A stretch of DNA of 64,000 bases from Microcebus murinus. Its lineage: Eukaryota; Chordata; Mammalia; Primates; Cheirogaleidae. Within the stretch, counting starts at the first letter, position 1, and the number at the start of each line of letters is the position of its first letter. The notes beneath the pieces were generated by a model. It had not been told where the DNA came from, did no database searches, and worked only from the letters and a program-made list of their open reading frames with translations. The stretch covers positions 24,888,501-24,952,500 of the forward strand of contig NC_134112.1 of the NCBI RefSeq assembly GCF_040939455.1, in the 5' to 3' direction. Below are positions 12,149 through 24,739 of the stretch, piece after piece. The translations under genes were made by a program, and so were the position numbers.

Positions 12149-13435
12149 AACCCTCTCATAGTCTAAGTGCTGCATAGTAAGTGGAACTCCCAGTGTGTGA
12201 AGCAACTGTTCTTTTTTCAGACTCATTTTCGTTTGTGAACCCTGCTCTACGTTGGGATCATTTTTTTCCTAACGAATGACAGCGTTGGGTATGAAAGTTT
12301 GGCCAAAGGTGTCTGAGACTCCGAACATGGTGCCAGTGAGGGTGAATATGTGGTTCTTAAAGTTTAGATCTCGAGAAAGCACATTCTCTCAACAACATGT
12401 GATTATGAGACCTATTGTTAATTACTTTGAAATATAACTGTAGGAAATAGCATTGGGCCGCGACAGGCTCTGCAACCTCTGGGTTCCTTCTTTTAATCCT
12501 TATTAGTCATTTTAAATTCAGCTTTTTAAAAGTCTTCCTCCAATTGCCCTTCGGGAACAATAAAGTGGCAATTAGGTATGACAAAGGCATGGAATAGACA
12601 CAATTACTTATTGCTATAGTAAAAGAAAAAAGATGGGTCTATGAACCTATCAAGCCAATCTGCAAAATGGAATGGGCTGCTGGACCTTATGAAAATGTAT
12701 CCAAATATTTGCAGAATGTATTTTTTGGCTACCTCCCTACAGAGATTTTAAACCATTTTCTTTTATTGGAGAATTTACTGCCATTACATTTTATATTAAT
12801 TTAACGACTTTGATCAGGCAATCATCATTTATTTGCCTAAATTACCAGTCCCTTAGTACTTCATTGGCAAAGGGAAATATTTCATAGAACACGAGGCAAA
12901 GCCTCTAATTACTATTAGAGCATAATTTAAAGTCACTTCAACAGGTATTGTAATTTTGACCAATTGAGTTACTAATTTGGAGAATCAATTATCTCCCGGA
13001 ACTTTTTAATTTCCTGCCTCCTTTAATTGGCAGTGACTGTCCAATTACACATCTGGCAGAGTGGTATTATTTGCATCTGCAAATCTTCAGCCAATCAGCC
13101 AACTGAACCTTGTTGTCAGGTAATAGCTGTGTAGATTTTTAAGACTTTGATACATTTATGGATCAAATTATTCTTACAATTTGCATGAAATTATTCACAT
13201 ACTTTTCATATGTATTCTTCTTCTATCATTCATCTTCAAATTAAAATTTCGAAAAGCGATTTTACTCACATAATCCATTTGGTTTCCCTTCTTTCCCCTG
13301 GCCCCAGTTTCAAAAAATACTCAATCTCAAAAGAAAAAAATCTAAGGGAACAATCTAATAGATGACAAAAAGAGAAAAATAATACCATCCAATGCTGCAA
13401 GGTGAAACTACTAATTATACCACTAATTATAATGT
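12149..13435. promoter_or_regulatory. Candidate conserved non-coding element (12430-13200)
   Basis: A repeat-free stretch with an unusual density of homeodomain-type cores (CAATTA, TTAATTG, TAATTAC) between about 12415 and 13060. It has an octamer ATTTGCAT at 13069-13076 and a CCAAT box at 13091-13095. No reading frame is present. This texture is common in developmental enhancers, but the regulatory role is inference; alignment to other mammals would decide it. Confidence 0.3.
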
Positions 13436-13439
13436 AAAT

Positions 13440-13800
13440 TATACAAACCTTTGGAAAGCAACAGAGCCATGTAAGTCGTAAAATGCCCATGCACCTTCAT
13501 CCAGTAACGCCACTACTGGAGTTTTATCCTGAGGAAATAATTCCACAGAGGAAAGAAATCTATATTCCAAAGATGCTCTTTCCAATGTTGACTTTAACAG
13601 TAATGAACAACAACAAAAACACAAACAAAAACTGAAACAAGAAATGTCTAACTGCAGAGAAATATTTAAATAAGCTATGTCAATAACATAAACTATCATG
13701 TTCAACATGGAAATTATTGACTATACAGAAACATGGAAAGAGTTTACGATGGTCAATGAAATAAGCAAACTACATATATAACTAGACAACTGCAATAATG
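13440..13800 (+). mobile_element. L1M/HAL1-like LINE fragment
   Basis: Contains the L1 post-ORF2 signature 'ctggagttttatcctgagg', 'aaataattcc', 'gctctttccaatg' and later 'atggaaagagtttacgatgg', the region that normally reads as water-mark phrases of old L1 3' parts. Strongly diverged; ends approximate. Confidence 0.6.
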
Positions 13801-13878
13801 TAAAGACGAATACCCATATTCCTTAATAAAGGGAAGTGCATTTAGTGCTATAATCTCTTACAGCAAAACTGAAGTGCA

Positions 13879-14315
<437 letters not shown>

Positions 14316-14569
14316 TCAAGGGTTCCAGAAAGCAGAGAAGAGGTTACTATGGAGGACAAGAAAAAGATGTGCCATATTCAGGGACCATCAAAAGGTTGGA
14401 TGTGGCTGGACTGTAGGGCACATACACAGGAAAGGTGACACAGTCACCTGGAAGAAACGGCCAGCATCTTACTGTGGAGGGCTGAAGGTTTTAAGGTTTC
14501 TTTCCAGAAGCAATGAGAGAAGCTGTTTGGGAATAAAGAGGGCCACATGCTGCAAGCAGAATGAGAAGA

Positions 14570-14775
14570 GAAGGAACTAAGTTGGAAACTTGCCTCTGTC
14601 ACCTGGCAACCTTTTGACCTTCAACAAGGAACTTAAGCACCGAGTCCTAGTTTCCTCACCTATACAGTGGTAGTAATGCTACGTCCTTAGAGTGATTGTG
14701 GGAATTAAAGATAATATATATGAAGTGCATGGCACCTAATGGGTACTGCATAAGTTGTTCTCATTTTTGTTATTA
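14570..14775 (+). mobile_element. MIR SINE
   Basis: Sense MIR order: 'cacctggcaaccttttgacc', 'aacaaggaacttaagcacc', 'cctagtttcctcacctatac', 'ggtagtaatgctacgtcc', 'gtgattgtgggaattaaag' and 'gcatggcacctaatgggtac'. Ends approximate. Confidence 0.88.
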
Positions 14776-17690
14776 ATAAGAATAATCTGATATCTAGGGG
14801 TAGGATGGATCAGGGCAAGGAGAAGAAGAAAGTGTAGCAAGAACCACTTAAGCACTTACCCTGCTTGATCACACAAAAAGAAATGAAGTCTGAAGAAACG
14901 TGACAGTGGCAAAGGCAGAGCCGCCACAAAGTCAAGAAGCCCTGTGCAGGAATAATCCACAGGGCTGGGCCAGGGTGGACCCAGGTTTGCTGAGGTCAGA
15001 AGCTTATATAATTTGGGGCCCCCTCTTTAACGAAAAAGAATAAAATATTAAATACAAAAGTGAGTATTTATTTACAGAAAGGAAATCATAAGAAAGTACA
15101 AAATTGGGAAACCTGAAAAATACCACTAGTGTCATCAAAAAAAAAAAAAAACCCATTTCTTAACAAGCTGCCTAACAAAACTCTATAATTCTTATTTTTG
15201 CACATTTTTGGCTTTATATTCTTTGCTTCTTCATATGACAGATATTTTGTAATACTATTTTCCACAGAGAGAATAGAAAGATAATTCAGTCTTTCCTCTG
15301 GCATGGTTGACCAAAATTTGTTTTCTATTATTGATAGTTTAGAAAAGTTTCTTTTGGCTCACAACTCATTACTGATGAAGTCATGGACATTTCTAGGATC
15401 GTTTTCAAATTGTCTCTTTTATATGTGAGCTGTTATAGAAATACTTACTAATTATAGTCCTGCCACGGGTTTGTGCCGTGCAAACAGAGACCAATAAATT
15501 ATTTTTCATTATTTCTATCAAAAAAGGTATAGTCCATTCACAACTGTATAAAATACATTTTAGAGTGTACTTATGATAGGATGGAACTGGTATGTTGACC
15601 AGGTATCAATGAGAAGTGATTCCACTGCGTATAATTTTACATGCCTGAGAAGTGAAAGAACTTTCCAGAGACCACTGCTCTACACGTTCACATCTTGGTC
15701 CGCCTTCACACCTTCCCAGTGTGACATCCTTCTGGCCTTGCTTCTCTGTGGTACGGTGCCAGGTAAGTTAGCACAGTGGGAGTGTAGATGAAGCTGCCCC
15801 CTGCAAACAGAAGAGCCTCCCAAACACAGAAATATGTCCCATTAAACCCAAATGAAGGCATCCCCAAACTCAATTCAGCATCCTCTTAGCCCAGTCTCCA
15901 AACCGGCATTAGGCAAGAAGCACAGTGTGGCTGAACAAACACTGGAGTACAAACAGATATCAGCTAAAGTATCTTTTCCAAATGTTACAAAACCTTTGGC
16001 CTCCTGAACACATTGCAGCCTTCCCTGCCCAACCTTCCCACCCACCCGGCTGCCAGAACCCTGGAAAGGGCCCATGCACAAGAGGGGCCCTGAAACTTAA
16101 ATACTTCCTCTGCTTCTTGGTAAATTTGTCTCTTTCAGCAACAATTGGCTGTGGTTAGTGGGCAGAGAAACGCCAAGTCAGGTTCTGAGCCCCAGTAAGG
16201 GGGGAAATGATGGTGCCATTTAGGCAAGAAAGAAAATCAAGATGAAAAGAAACGAGATTAGTTTTGCTTTGTTATGGGATGGTTAGAGAAGAATAAATGG
16301 TAAGTCTTATCTTAAATATGGTGAGTTTAAGATGCCTGTGGGACCTCCAACAGAGATGTCAAGCAGGCAGTATTACTTAAAGGGACCTAGGTGTGATTCT
16401 CTGATTAACCAGAACTATTCCTCTGAGTTCACAACCTGCATCAGCAATATTTATTTCTATTCCTGATCCTTTCACTAATTCCTGACTTGGCTATCCTATG
16501 TTCAACTGAAAGCAAATGTTCTTGCACTGATAGTTTTTGGACAACAAAAGCAACAACAAAACCTTAGTCTGAGATGACTGTGGTTGAAGTGTGGGTAAGA
16601 AACATGACATAAAGCTTCCGTTAAATTGCAAAGTCCTATTTTCTATTCTCTGTCTTAAATAATTTACAGCACCTTCAGTGTTTTAAAAGGATCCTATGAC
16701 ACAGAAGCAGCAGGAATCTCCATTTACTGTTCTCTTTCTGCCAATTCTCCTAGCTTGGAATAAAAATAAAAGAGATGATAGATAGTTCACTTATTATCCG
16801 GGTGTTCATTTAGACTATTTTGTCCTCAGTGCAAACAGAGTAATCAGAGGATGAATCAACAATGAGAACCATTGCGGCTACTGTATGTGACTGTAAATTC
16901 ATGCTCATTGAGGCTGACATTGCCTGACAGACTATTTTTCATGTATATTACCTTTGCTATCTATTTGTGTCCTCCTCTATTGATAGTTAATGCGTCTTCT
17001 GTTATTGTTCCATGTAGCGATGGTGGTTATCCGGTAACAATACAATGATGTAAGAAATTAAATATTAATAGGCAATTTATAAAAGGGCTGAAATTTTACA
17101 TTCCAATAGATAAAATTGAAAAATGGAACATGTAAAAAGGCTATAAGAATTAGAAGGCTGTTTCTCACTGACTGTATAAATCAGCAGCTCTCCAGATCCT
17201 TTTAGTGTGGTCCAAGGATTAACAGAAATTAAGATCTAAATGTGTCCAACTGAGACTGGCATGAAAAGAAAAACATAAGACAATTTTTGTTTTGCTGTTT
17301 TGGAAAAAAAGACTCAAGTGACTGGGCTGATTTCAACTAACAAGACAAAATAAATAAATGTGGGCAAAAACATGATCTGAACCAACTGTAAACCAATCAC
17401 ACTTATAGGCTTGATAATGCTTATTTTTTTTACATTTTTCTCTTCCCTTTTGTTGCTTCATCTTGAGGGAATCTTGTGTCTTATGCTAGTTCTTGGATTC
17501 ATCTGGCTCATACATCAGCAGCTTTACAATAGCAGGGAGAAATCTATTGCCGCAAAATTCTAACAAGATTTAAGCTCCTAATCTCACCCACAAAGCCTAT
17601 TGTGATGGAGCTGATTTTCATTCAGCCAAAATGCTGATTGGGTCTCCTGGGTGCCAATCACAGGGCCAGGCAAGGTGATGAGGGCCTGAT
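14776..17690. other. Long stretch without recognised gene
   Basis: About 14940-15450 starts with the GGGCCC-type phrases shared with 2085, 5975 and 44440, so at least part is an old unnamed repeat. From about 16580 to 17450 the sequence is repeat-poor and AT-rich, with possible regulatory texture. The frames at 15573-15791 and 15925-16158 show no recognisable product. Confidence 0.5.
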
Positions 17691-17694
17691 GGTA

Positions 17695-18185
17695 ATCAGT
17701 CCAGGTACTATGGCTGTGTTACGTTTGCCCCAGAACTTGGTGGCTTAAAACAAAAACAATCACTTTATCATATCTCACGGTTTCTGTGGGTCAGGAATTT
17801 GGGGAGGGCTCAGGTAGGCAAAGCCCATCATGTTGAAGTCAGATGATGATAGGAAACAGAGCAGCAGTAGGGTGGAGCAGCCAGGAGCTAGCCAAGTGTC
17901 TCTCTCACTTCCTGTAGTCTTGGGGCCTCTCTCTATGGTTCCTCCACACGTGCTAGTTTGGGCTTACCCCACAACATGGAGGCCTCAGGGCTTGCCTCAC
18001 GCGGCTCAGAGATCCAAGTACAAGTGATCCAAGGAGCTAAATCTCCTTTTATGGGTTAGCCTTGGAAGTCACAAGTTGTCATTTCACCAAATTCTATTAG
18101 TCAAAACAGTCACAGAAGTCTAGTTTCCAGGGGAAGAGATATAGACCCACCTATCAATAGGATAAGAGTGCAGGGATAAGAGTAA
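17695..18185. mobile_element. Old LTR-like interspersed repeat, family not assigned
   Basis: The phrases 'gaacttggtggcttaaaac', 'tcacggtttctgtgggtcag', 'gaatttggggagggctcag', 'ccaaattctattagtcaaaac' and 'cagtcacagaagtc' occur in the order of a familiar mammalian repeat of LTR type. I cannot name the family from memory with confidence. The 17830-18027 frame lies inside it. Confidence 0.5.
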
Positions 18186-18893
18186 TGGAGTGGAGGATGA
18201 CTCAAGAATTGGTCACCTGGTCAGCGGAAGTGTTATTAAATAAGGATCAGAATTCAGGAGAAAGAACAGGTTTGGTGAGAACAAGGTAAATTTAGGATAT
18301 GGCTACACAAAGATGGCCAGTAAGGCAGTTACAAAGTTATGTCTGGACCCCAGGAGAAAGTTGGGGCTAGAGGCAGAAATCTGGGCATCACTGGGGTATA
18401 GGGAAACTTAGGTTTGAATGGGATTTCCCAGGGAGAGTGCGTAGGTCAAGAATAGAAGTCTGTGGACAGAGGGAATTAAATTTTGAGGCCATATGAGTGT
18501 CCCCAATCACTACATGGACTATATCTACTCCAAGCAGATGTAAATGTGACTGACTTCATGGGGTACATCCTTGGAAAGTGAGTGGATGATGAGTAGGGCC
18601 GGTGGCTTGTGACAGTAGTGGAGAAGGATTAGACCAGGGCTGTCTAATCCCAAGGCCCATGCTGTTCCCCCCCACGCATACTCACACTTTGCTGTGTCTT
18701 TCTTCATAGGTGCATTCAACACTCTGCACCCAGTTGCTACTTGTCACCTGCCCACCTCTGCAACCCTTGGTTTCTTTGAATTTTGTGGGTTTTCTCTAGC
18801 TCTGGCACACGCCGCCTCCTTCCCTCCATACGTTTCTCTCTGTTTCTCTTCCATTTTAAACTACTGAGCTTTGCCACTTCCATTTATGTCCTT
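18186..18893. other. No recognised gene or repeat
   Basis: Purine-rich sequence up to about 18480, then mixed composition. No exon-like segment or repeat family recognised. The minus-strand frame at 18525-18722 has no family features. Confidence 0.45.
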
Positions 18894-18901
18894 TCTCCTG
18901 C

Positions 18902-19116
18902 CAGGGGTCCTCGAACTTTTTAAACAGGGGGCCAGTTCACTGTCCCTCAGACCATTGGAGGGCTGTTGGAGAGTGTGGTGCACATTCCACACATGCGCAC
19001 TGTGGGCAGGGGACGAGTCAGCTGCTAAGCAGGACAGGCAGCGGCCGCAAAAACACCCGGCGGGCCAGATAAATGTCCTCGGCGGGCTGCAAGTGGCCGT
19101 AGTTTGAGGACCCCTG
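18902..19116. mobile_element. Non-autonomous hAT-type DNA transposon (MITE-like)
   Basis: A 215-bp element with terminal inverted repeats. The left end is CAGGGGTCCTCGAACT (18902-18917) and the right end is its reverse complement, AGTTTGAGGACCCCTG (19101-19116), matching at 15 of 16 positions. CAGGGGTCC termini are typical of hAT elements. There is no transposase frame, so it would need an enzyme in trans. The inner GGGGGCCAGTTCACTGTCCC text resembles OposCharlie (OC1)-like families from memory only. I see no matching 8-bp target duplication. Confidence 0.85.
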
Positions 19117-19124
19117 GGGCTCTA

Positions 19125-19218
19125 GACTGAGGCTGATTCTCAGCTCTGTCCATTTGACGGGTAGAGACAGAGACTGAGGCTGATTCTCAGCTCTGTCCAT
19201 TTGACGGGTAGAGACAGA
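19125..19218. repeat. Perfect 47-bp tandem duplication
   Basis: The block at 19125-19171, beginning GACTGAGGCTGATTCTCAGC, is repeated without change at 19172-19218. It begins 8 bases after the end of the hAT element. Identity of the two units indicates a recent event or gene conversion. Confidence 0.96.
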
Positions 19219-19270
19219 CCCCGTACAGGCATTATGTTTCCTAAGCCATTGCTGCTGGCTTGCACTATCC

Positions 19271-19619
<349 letters not shown>

Positions 19620-19854
19620 TCAAATATCTACTTTCCTTTCCCCTAGAAAAGAAAAGGGAAGCTCTCCTAGATTCTTTTTGACTTTTATTGTTCTTTTTTC
19701 AACTGTTTGAGGCTGAATTACTTACACTTGGATTGAATTGACTTTTCCAGATCTTCATCAAATTTCTTGATATTGTATTTAACCCCGTATAAAAGCCAGG
19801 TCACCTGGCCCCTTGATCTTAGTAAAGATCTAAAGATTAACTTGAAAACAGAGT

Positions 19855-20055
19855 TTCTCAGCACATGTGTGGGCTCATTTTATTCTGTTAGCAATCCCAT
19901 GAAGGAGATAGGCAAAAAAGGTATTATTATTATTCCTGTTTCTATTGATGTAGAAATAGAGGCTGAGACAATTCAAGTAACCTGTCCCAAAACACACTGC
20001 TAGTAAAGGAAGCAGTTCAAATTCAAAACCAGGTCTCCTTTGACACCATGATACA
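19855..20055 (-). mobile_element. MIR SINE
   Basis: Reverse MIR order: 'gctcattttattctgttagc', 'aatcccatgaaggagatagg', 'gtagaaatagaggctgagac', 'aattcaagtaacctgtccc', and 'gcagttcaaattcaaaaccagg'. Ends approximate. Confidence 0.82.
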
Positions 20056-20583
20056 CTGCTGCTCATAGGCCTATTATAAATGGCTTTCATTAGAGTGAAA
20101 CATTTGGAACAATTTTTACGGTGGTAGAATTATTTATAATGGAAATAGACATTCTGAAGAATCAATACTAAATCAAGAGGATATCGACTGTTATGATCTT
20201 GGTCCCACTGAAGGTATTCATTTGCAGGTTTGTTTTTGTTTATTATTATTATTTTAAATTTAGAAACATCATTGACACCTTTATTATAATAATCCCTTTT
20301 AGAATGACTGTGTCTTGGACCATTTTTCTGGAACAGCACTTTATTAATTACTAACAAAGTCCTGACTTTTATTTTAATCATATGTTCAGACATGGAGGGA
20401 AAAACTGAGAAACTTCTAGATTCTGCCAGATTCTTGTAGCCAAGTCTTTATCCCGTTATTAAAATAACTCCTTTCTAGGGAGGAACCAGGAAGGCGGAAA
20501 GAGGACTCCACTGGCTGCACAGTGAGGTGGAAGGACTTATGCCATTTTGCCCGAGGCCTTTCCTGGTACTACCTTAATTTAAC
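20056..20583. other. No recognised gene or repeat
   Basis: AT-rich, with a short TAT/TTA run at about 20240-20255. The minus-strand frame at 20130-20393 is unremarkable in composition and has no family features. Confidence 0.45.

Positions 20584-20609
<26 letters not shown>
20584..20609. repeat. (CA)n microsatellite
   Basis: About 13 pure CA units, flanked by an impure CACT/CACA continuation to about 20625. Confidence 0.95.
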
Positions 20610-20614
<5 letters not shown>

Positions 20615-20639
20615 TCACACACTCGCAACCTCCTTTGAT

Positions 20640-22500
20640 TTACACTGCTGCAGCTCAACTGTTTTGAAAAGCTGATGTTGTGGAATCCTTAAGTCATCTG
20701 TGACCTAGGTCACTCAAGACAGGAGCAATTTAGTAAAAGTATTAATTGAAACCCTCCTGACAAGCCCCACTCCCTCAGATAAAGTTACACATCAAACCTA
20801 CACAGGCCGCCAGGCTATCTGAACAGCCTGAGATTTTCAATATCTCATAAACAGGCCCCTCAATCACTACAATCTAATAAGGCTATAATCATCATTGACA
20901 CTATAATGATTAAAATGAATAAAACCCATTAAGACAAGTCATGTTGAGTTATTAAAAGTTTCGCTCTGTGTGATATGTAATCTTTTATCCATTTTTTATG
21001 ATGAAATCCGTAACCATCTATCCACAAAAGACCATTAATTTACTGCTCTGTGGATGTTACCATGCTCTTTAGTTTAACAGCTTATCATTGATTTCTTGAG
21101 GGAGATATTATATTTGGAGAAATACACGTGGAACAAAAGCCCGAATGTTGCTGTAAATTTCCCACTGACAGGATGATCAAAGTATTTGGGCCTGGTCTGC
21201 AGCTCTGGGCTGGGGAACAAGTTTTCTAGAGCAGAGAGAGTCCTCCAGTTACCAGGCGGCAGATAACATGTTTTCAGGCATCACAAATGCTTCTAAGGAA
21301 AGGTCATGTGCACGGAGGGGGGAGGGGGGTAATAAAATGTCCATTAACTGGAGCCTAGTTAACTGGCTTATTGGCATCTATTAGAAACAAATTGCAAACA
21401 AAACTGATCCTATTATAAACTTCTCCTCCTCCCCTGGTCAAGGGCAGTCTCTGATTGGCTCAGAAGAAGTCCCAGCAAATACAGTGTTGTCAGAGGACCC
21501 CTTTATTTGCAAGGAAAAGATTGGGTTTGGGCCAGTGGCGGCGGCCCCCAGCCCCGACTAGCAGAGAACTGCAAGGTTGGGAGGGGTGCATGGCCCGGCC
21601 CCACCGAAAGAGCACTGGAAAGGTGACTAATGTATTCCTGCCCACATTCTTTCAACAGGGACTTTTTTCCCCTAAGCAAACAGCAATAAAAAAATCTGAA
21701 TGGAAGAATGTGTACACAGAGTGCTGAGCTAAGTGGTAGGGGAGCCCTATTCTTAATGTGTACTTTTCCTTACAATAAACTCTGCTCCAGTATCTTTACT
21801 GTGCATCTCCTATTTAATCTTATTAACAGTAAAACCTAAAAAGATTCCGTGAAGCCAAGGAGAGGGTGTTGTCTTTGAAAGCATTCTTCATTTTTCCTGA
21901 AATGATTAATAAATCCACTTGCCTCTTACTGAACCAGCAGGTAAGGACAAGGCCCCACACAACAGCACAACAAGGTAGAAATGGTTGCCTTACGTTTTAT
22001 CAGATTTCCTTGTTTTCCAGACTTGCTCCCCTCAGTGAGGTCCTGCTGGCTTTTAGGGATTTTTTTTCCTCACTTTAAATAACATTAGGTTATAAACGTC
22101 ATTCATAACATACCAGCTCTTTTACTAAGCGAAGCCTGTCTTTATCAAAATAATCAAATATTCTTTATCATCCTCCCTTTTAAAAGAAAACAGCAGATTC
22201 CATTTGTAAGGTTGAAGTCTAGTTCGGGGCGCAGCTAACAGACATCGATTTTTATCAATCTTGGGAGAGTTAATTTAAGTCTACACCATTCTATCATGTA
22301 AGACAAAATGGTTGCTGAATGAAATTAAAAGGGAAATTCACCATGAATAAAAAGGAAATCTTTCTTTATAGAACACGTCATTAACCTGTGGAAATAACTG
22401 CTTCAGGGCATGATTGAGGCTAACGGCTCAGTAAAAATTTTTAAATGATGCAATACTCCTACAGATAAGAATGACATTAGTGATGGTGAACTCTATCAAT
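20640..22500. promoter_or_regulatory. Candidate cluster of conserved non-coding elements
   Basis: Nearly 1.9 kb with no recognisable transposon and no supportable exon. It holds many homeodomain- and forkhead-like words (ATTAATTGA, CATTAATTTAC, CTATAATGATTAAAATG, TTATCAATC, AATAATCAAATA). The frame at 21455-21727 lies in its GC-richer centre and shows no domain. Regulatory function is inferred from texture and the lack of insertions only. Confidence 0.3.
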
Positions 22501-22857
22501 TGTCACGCTTCTGCTCCTACACTCATGCCACCGCTGAAGTCAGGAAGACATTGCCCACACCCTCGCCACTCTTACACTCAGTTGGTGAGATATCTGGCGC
22601 ACAGACAGTGACCTTTTTCTGCTGTTCTCGTACCTTCATCTCTCTCCTTAACTATATAGAATTCAACCATGGTTCCAAGTGAAAATGGGATTGATTGGGT
22701 GAATTATTTGTCCATTTCCATGTGGCAAGTTTTTATTTATCCTCCCTTTTTGGGAGGGGGGTGTCAAGTTGTAATGCAGCATAAATGGTCACTTGACAAT
22801 GTCTAAAAGCCCTTAAGAGAAATACAAAATTACTTAAGCATTCAAAAGGGGACTGAT

Positions 22858-23190
22858 GGCGGGGCGCGGTGGCTCACGCCTGTAATCCTAGCACTCTGGG
22901 AGGCCGAGGAGGGCGGATCACTCAAGGTCTGGAGTTCGAAACCAGCCTGAGCAAGAGGGAGACCACCGTCTCTGCTAAAAATAGAAAGAAAAATTAGCTG
23001 GACAACTAAAAATATATATAGAAAAAATTAGCTGGGCATGGTGGCACATGCCTGTAGTCCCAGCTACCCGGGAGGGTGAGGCAGGAGGATCGCTTGAGCT
23101 CAGGAGTTTGAGGTTGCTGTGAGCTAGGCTGACGCCACGGCACTCTAGCCCTGGCAACAGAGTGAGACTCTATCTCAAAAAAAAAAGGAG
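22858..23190 (+). mobile_element. Alu SINE, older strepsirrhine type
   Basis: Starts GGCGGGGCGCGGTGGCTC and ends CTATCTCAAAAAAAAAA. The linker reads TTAGCTGGACAACTAAAAAT, without the TTAATTGGCCAACT form of the younger copies, and the tail has CGGCACTCTAGCCCTGG. I could not settle a target-site duplication. Confidence 0.96.
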
Positions 23191-23235
23191 GGTGGGAACT
23201 GATATTTAGAAGAGAGCTGAGCGCACGCGAGTGCA

Positions 23236-23245
23236 TGTGTGTGTG

Positions 23246-23278
<33 letters not shown>
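23236..23278. repeat. (TG)n microsatellite
   Basis: About 20 TG units with one CG interruption near 23252. A GCGCACGCGAG stretch precedes it. Confidence 0.95.
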
Positions 23279-23279
<1 letters not shown>

Positions 23280-23285
<6 letters not shown>

Positions 23286-24484
23286 AGTAAAATAAATAAG
23301 CTAGAGCAGGGGAATAAGGAAATAAGAAAGAAATCACTTAAGTACATTAAAGAAGGCTTCTTTTAGTATATCTTTAGAGAGAGTGAAATTGACTATTAAA
23401 ATACCTATAAAAATTTTAAAGACATTCGTGAATTTTAATTTATCATTGTGGTATTAAAAATATAGCCCTTCCTAACCATGGAGGCACTGAGGATTTTGTG
23501 ACATGAAAGTTTTCCTGGTGTTAATTTGAGCCTTTAATTAATTACAACCTTTTAGAAGGGGGCTATTTAACTGCCAAAAAAAAGAAAGAAAAAAGGGCTA
23601 CATAGAAATGATGAAAAAACAAGATTCGGTGCAGATTTTTAGTGAAGCCGCACATTGGTGAGCAGTGGCTCTCAAGTGCTGAGTCAGCACTTCTGTGATT
23701 ACAGGTGGAAAAGAGCAATAAAATCTTGCTGAGTTTAGTTATTGAAATTATATGGTTTCATAAATAGTATAATGTTGTTCTCAGCAGGTAAGTGTTATAT
23801 TTTAATGACATCCGTGTTATAACACATACACATTCTTGAGCTCAAGGTCAACAGAGCCTTCTTCTATATGAGCAGCTGGTGCCCAGCACCAAGGCTGGAC
23901 ATGAATAATTCAGGATCTGAAGTGCTGAGGGCACGGGGAGAGAAACTGAGATCACAGCAACTTATTAATTAGGAAAAAAGATATTTTTCTGGTGGGCTAT
24001 TTGGAGGTATAGGAAATGTGCAGGTGTGAGTGAATTAGAACTTTGTGTAGGTGACTAAGCTTTCTAATGAGGTAACAGAAGTGAGCGAGAACTTTGCCAT
24101 AATGAAGGGTGCAAACCTGTTGTAGAGATGAAGAGCTTCGGTTTTCAGCTTTAATGATGTTAAATACAAGACAACGTGCTCCTTAATTAGAACCACTATA
24201 TTCCTGTTCAACTGATCACCTTTAAGCCCAGAAGTTGGAAGGACAGGTTACATACTTGTACGCGTAAACTCCCTCCTGAACTTATTAACTTAAAAATAAA
24301 GTTTGAAGAGACTAACTTTTTTGGGGTTACTAAATCAGCTTTGTTTCGTTGAAAAATCTGCTCATTAGCTGTATTCCTTCCAGCTGTTTTCCCTTAGAGG
24401 CTCTGCCAATCTACTGCCAAGATTGGTGTGGATATTTTTGCATGTGTAAATGACACGTTATTGTTCCTCCTTTAAAATATACCT
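23280..24484. other. Repeat-poor, AT-rich stretch without recognised gene
   Basis: No transposon or exon recognised. It contains TTTAATTAATTACAACC at about 23534 and further AT-rich homeodomain-like words, and could include non-coding conserved sequence. The imperfect hairpin 'agtgctgagtcagcact' sits at about 23677. Confidence 0.4.
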
Positions 24485-24715
24485 CTACAATTTAGTGACT
24501 ATAGTTAATAACAATGTATTATATACTTGAAAATTGGTAAAAGAGTAGATTTTAAGTGTTCTCACCACAAAAAAATAAGTATGGGAGGTAATGGATATGT
24601 TAACTGGCTTGATTTAGCCATTCCACAATGCATACATATAGCAAAACATTATGTTGTACACCATAAATATGTACAATTTTTATTTGTCAATTAAAACTAA
24701 TTAATCAACTAAGTT
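24485..24715 (+). mobile_element. L1MA/L1MB-like LINE 3' end
   Basis: Typical L1 3' UTR phrases: 'tagtgactatagttaataac', 'aatgtattatatacttgaaa', 'agtagattttaagtgttctc', 'gatatgttaactggcttg', 'gcaaaacattatgttgtac' and 'tatgtacaatttttatttgtc'. Ends approximate. Confidence 0.88.
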
Positions 24716-24739
24716 AACTCTTTCTCATGTTTGAACCAC

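Noticed and set aside
18894..19124. Eight-base target duplication for the hAT element
   Set aside because: Left flank TCTCCTGC and right flank GGGCTCTA do not match, so no duplication is claimed.
22975..23347. Overlapping minus-strand frames with '[19 protein letters not shown]'-like peptides; similar ones at 1436, 13949, 19201, 36244 and 59584
   Set aside because: These are translations of Alu elements in antisense, repeated at every Alu.
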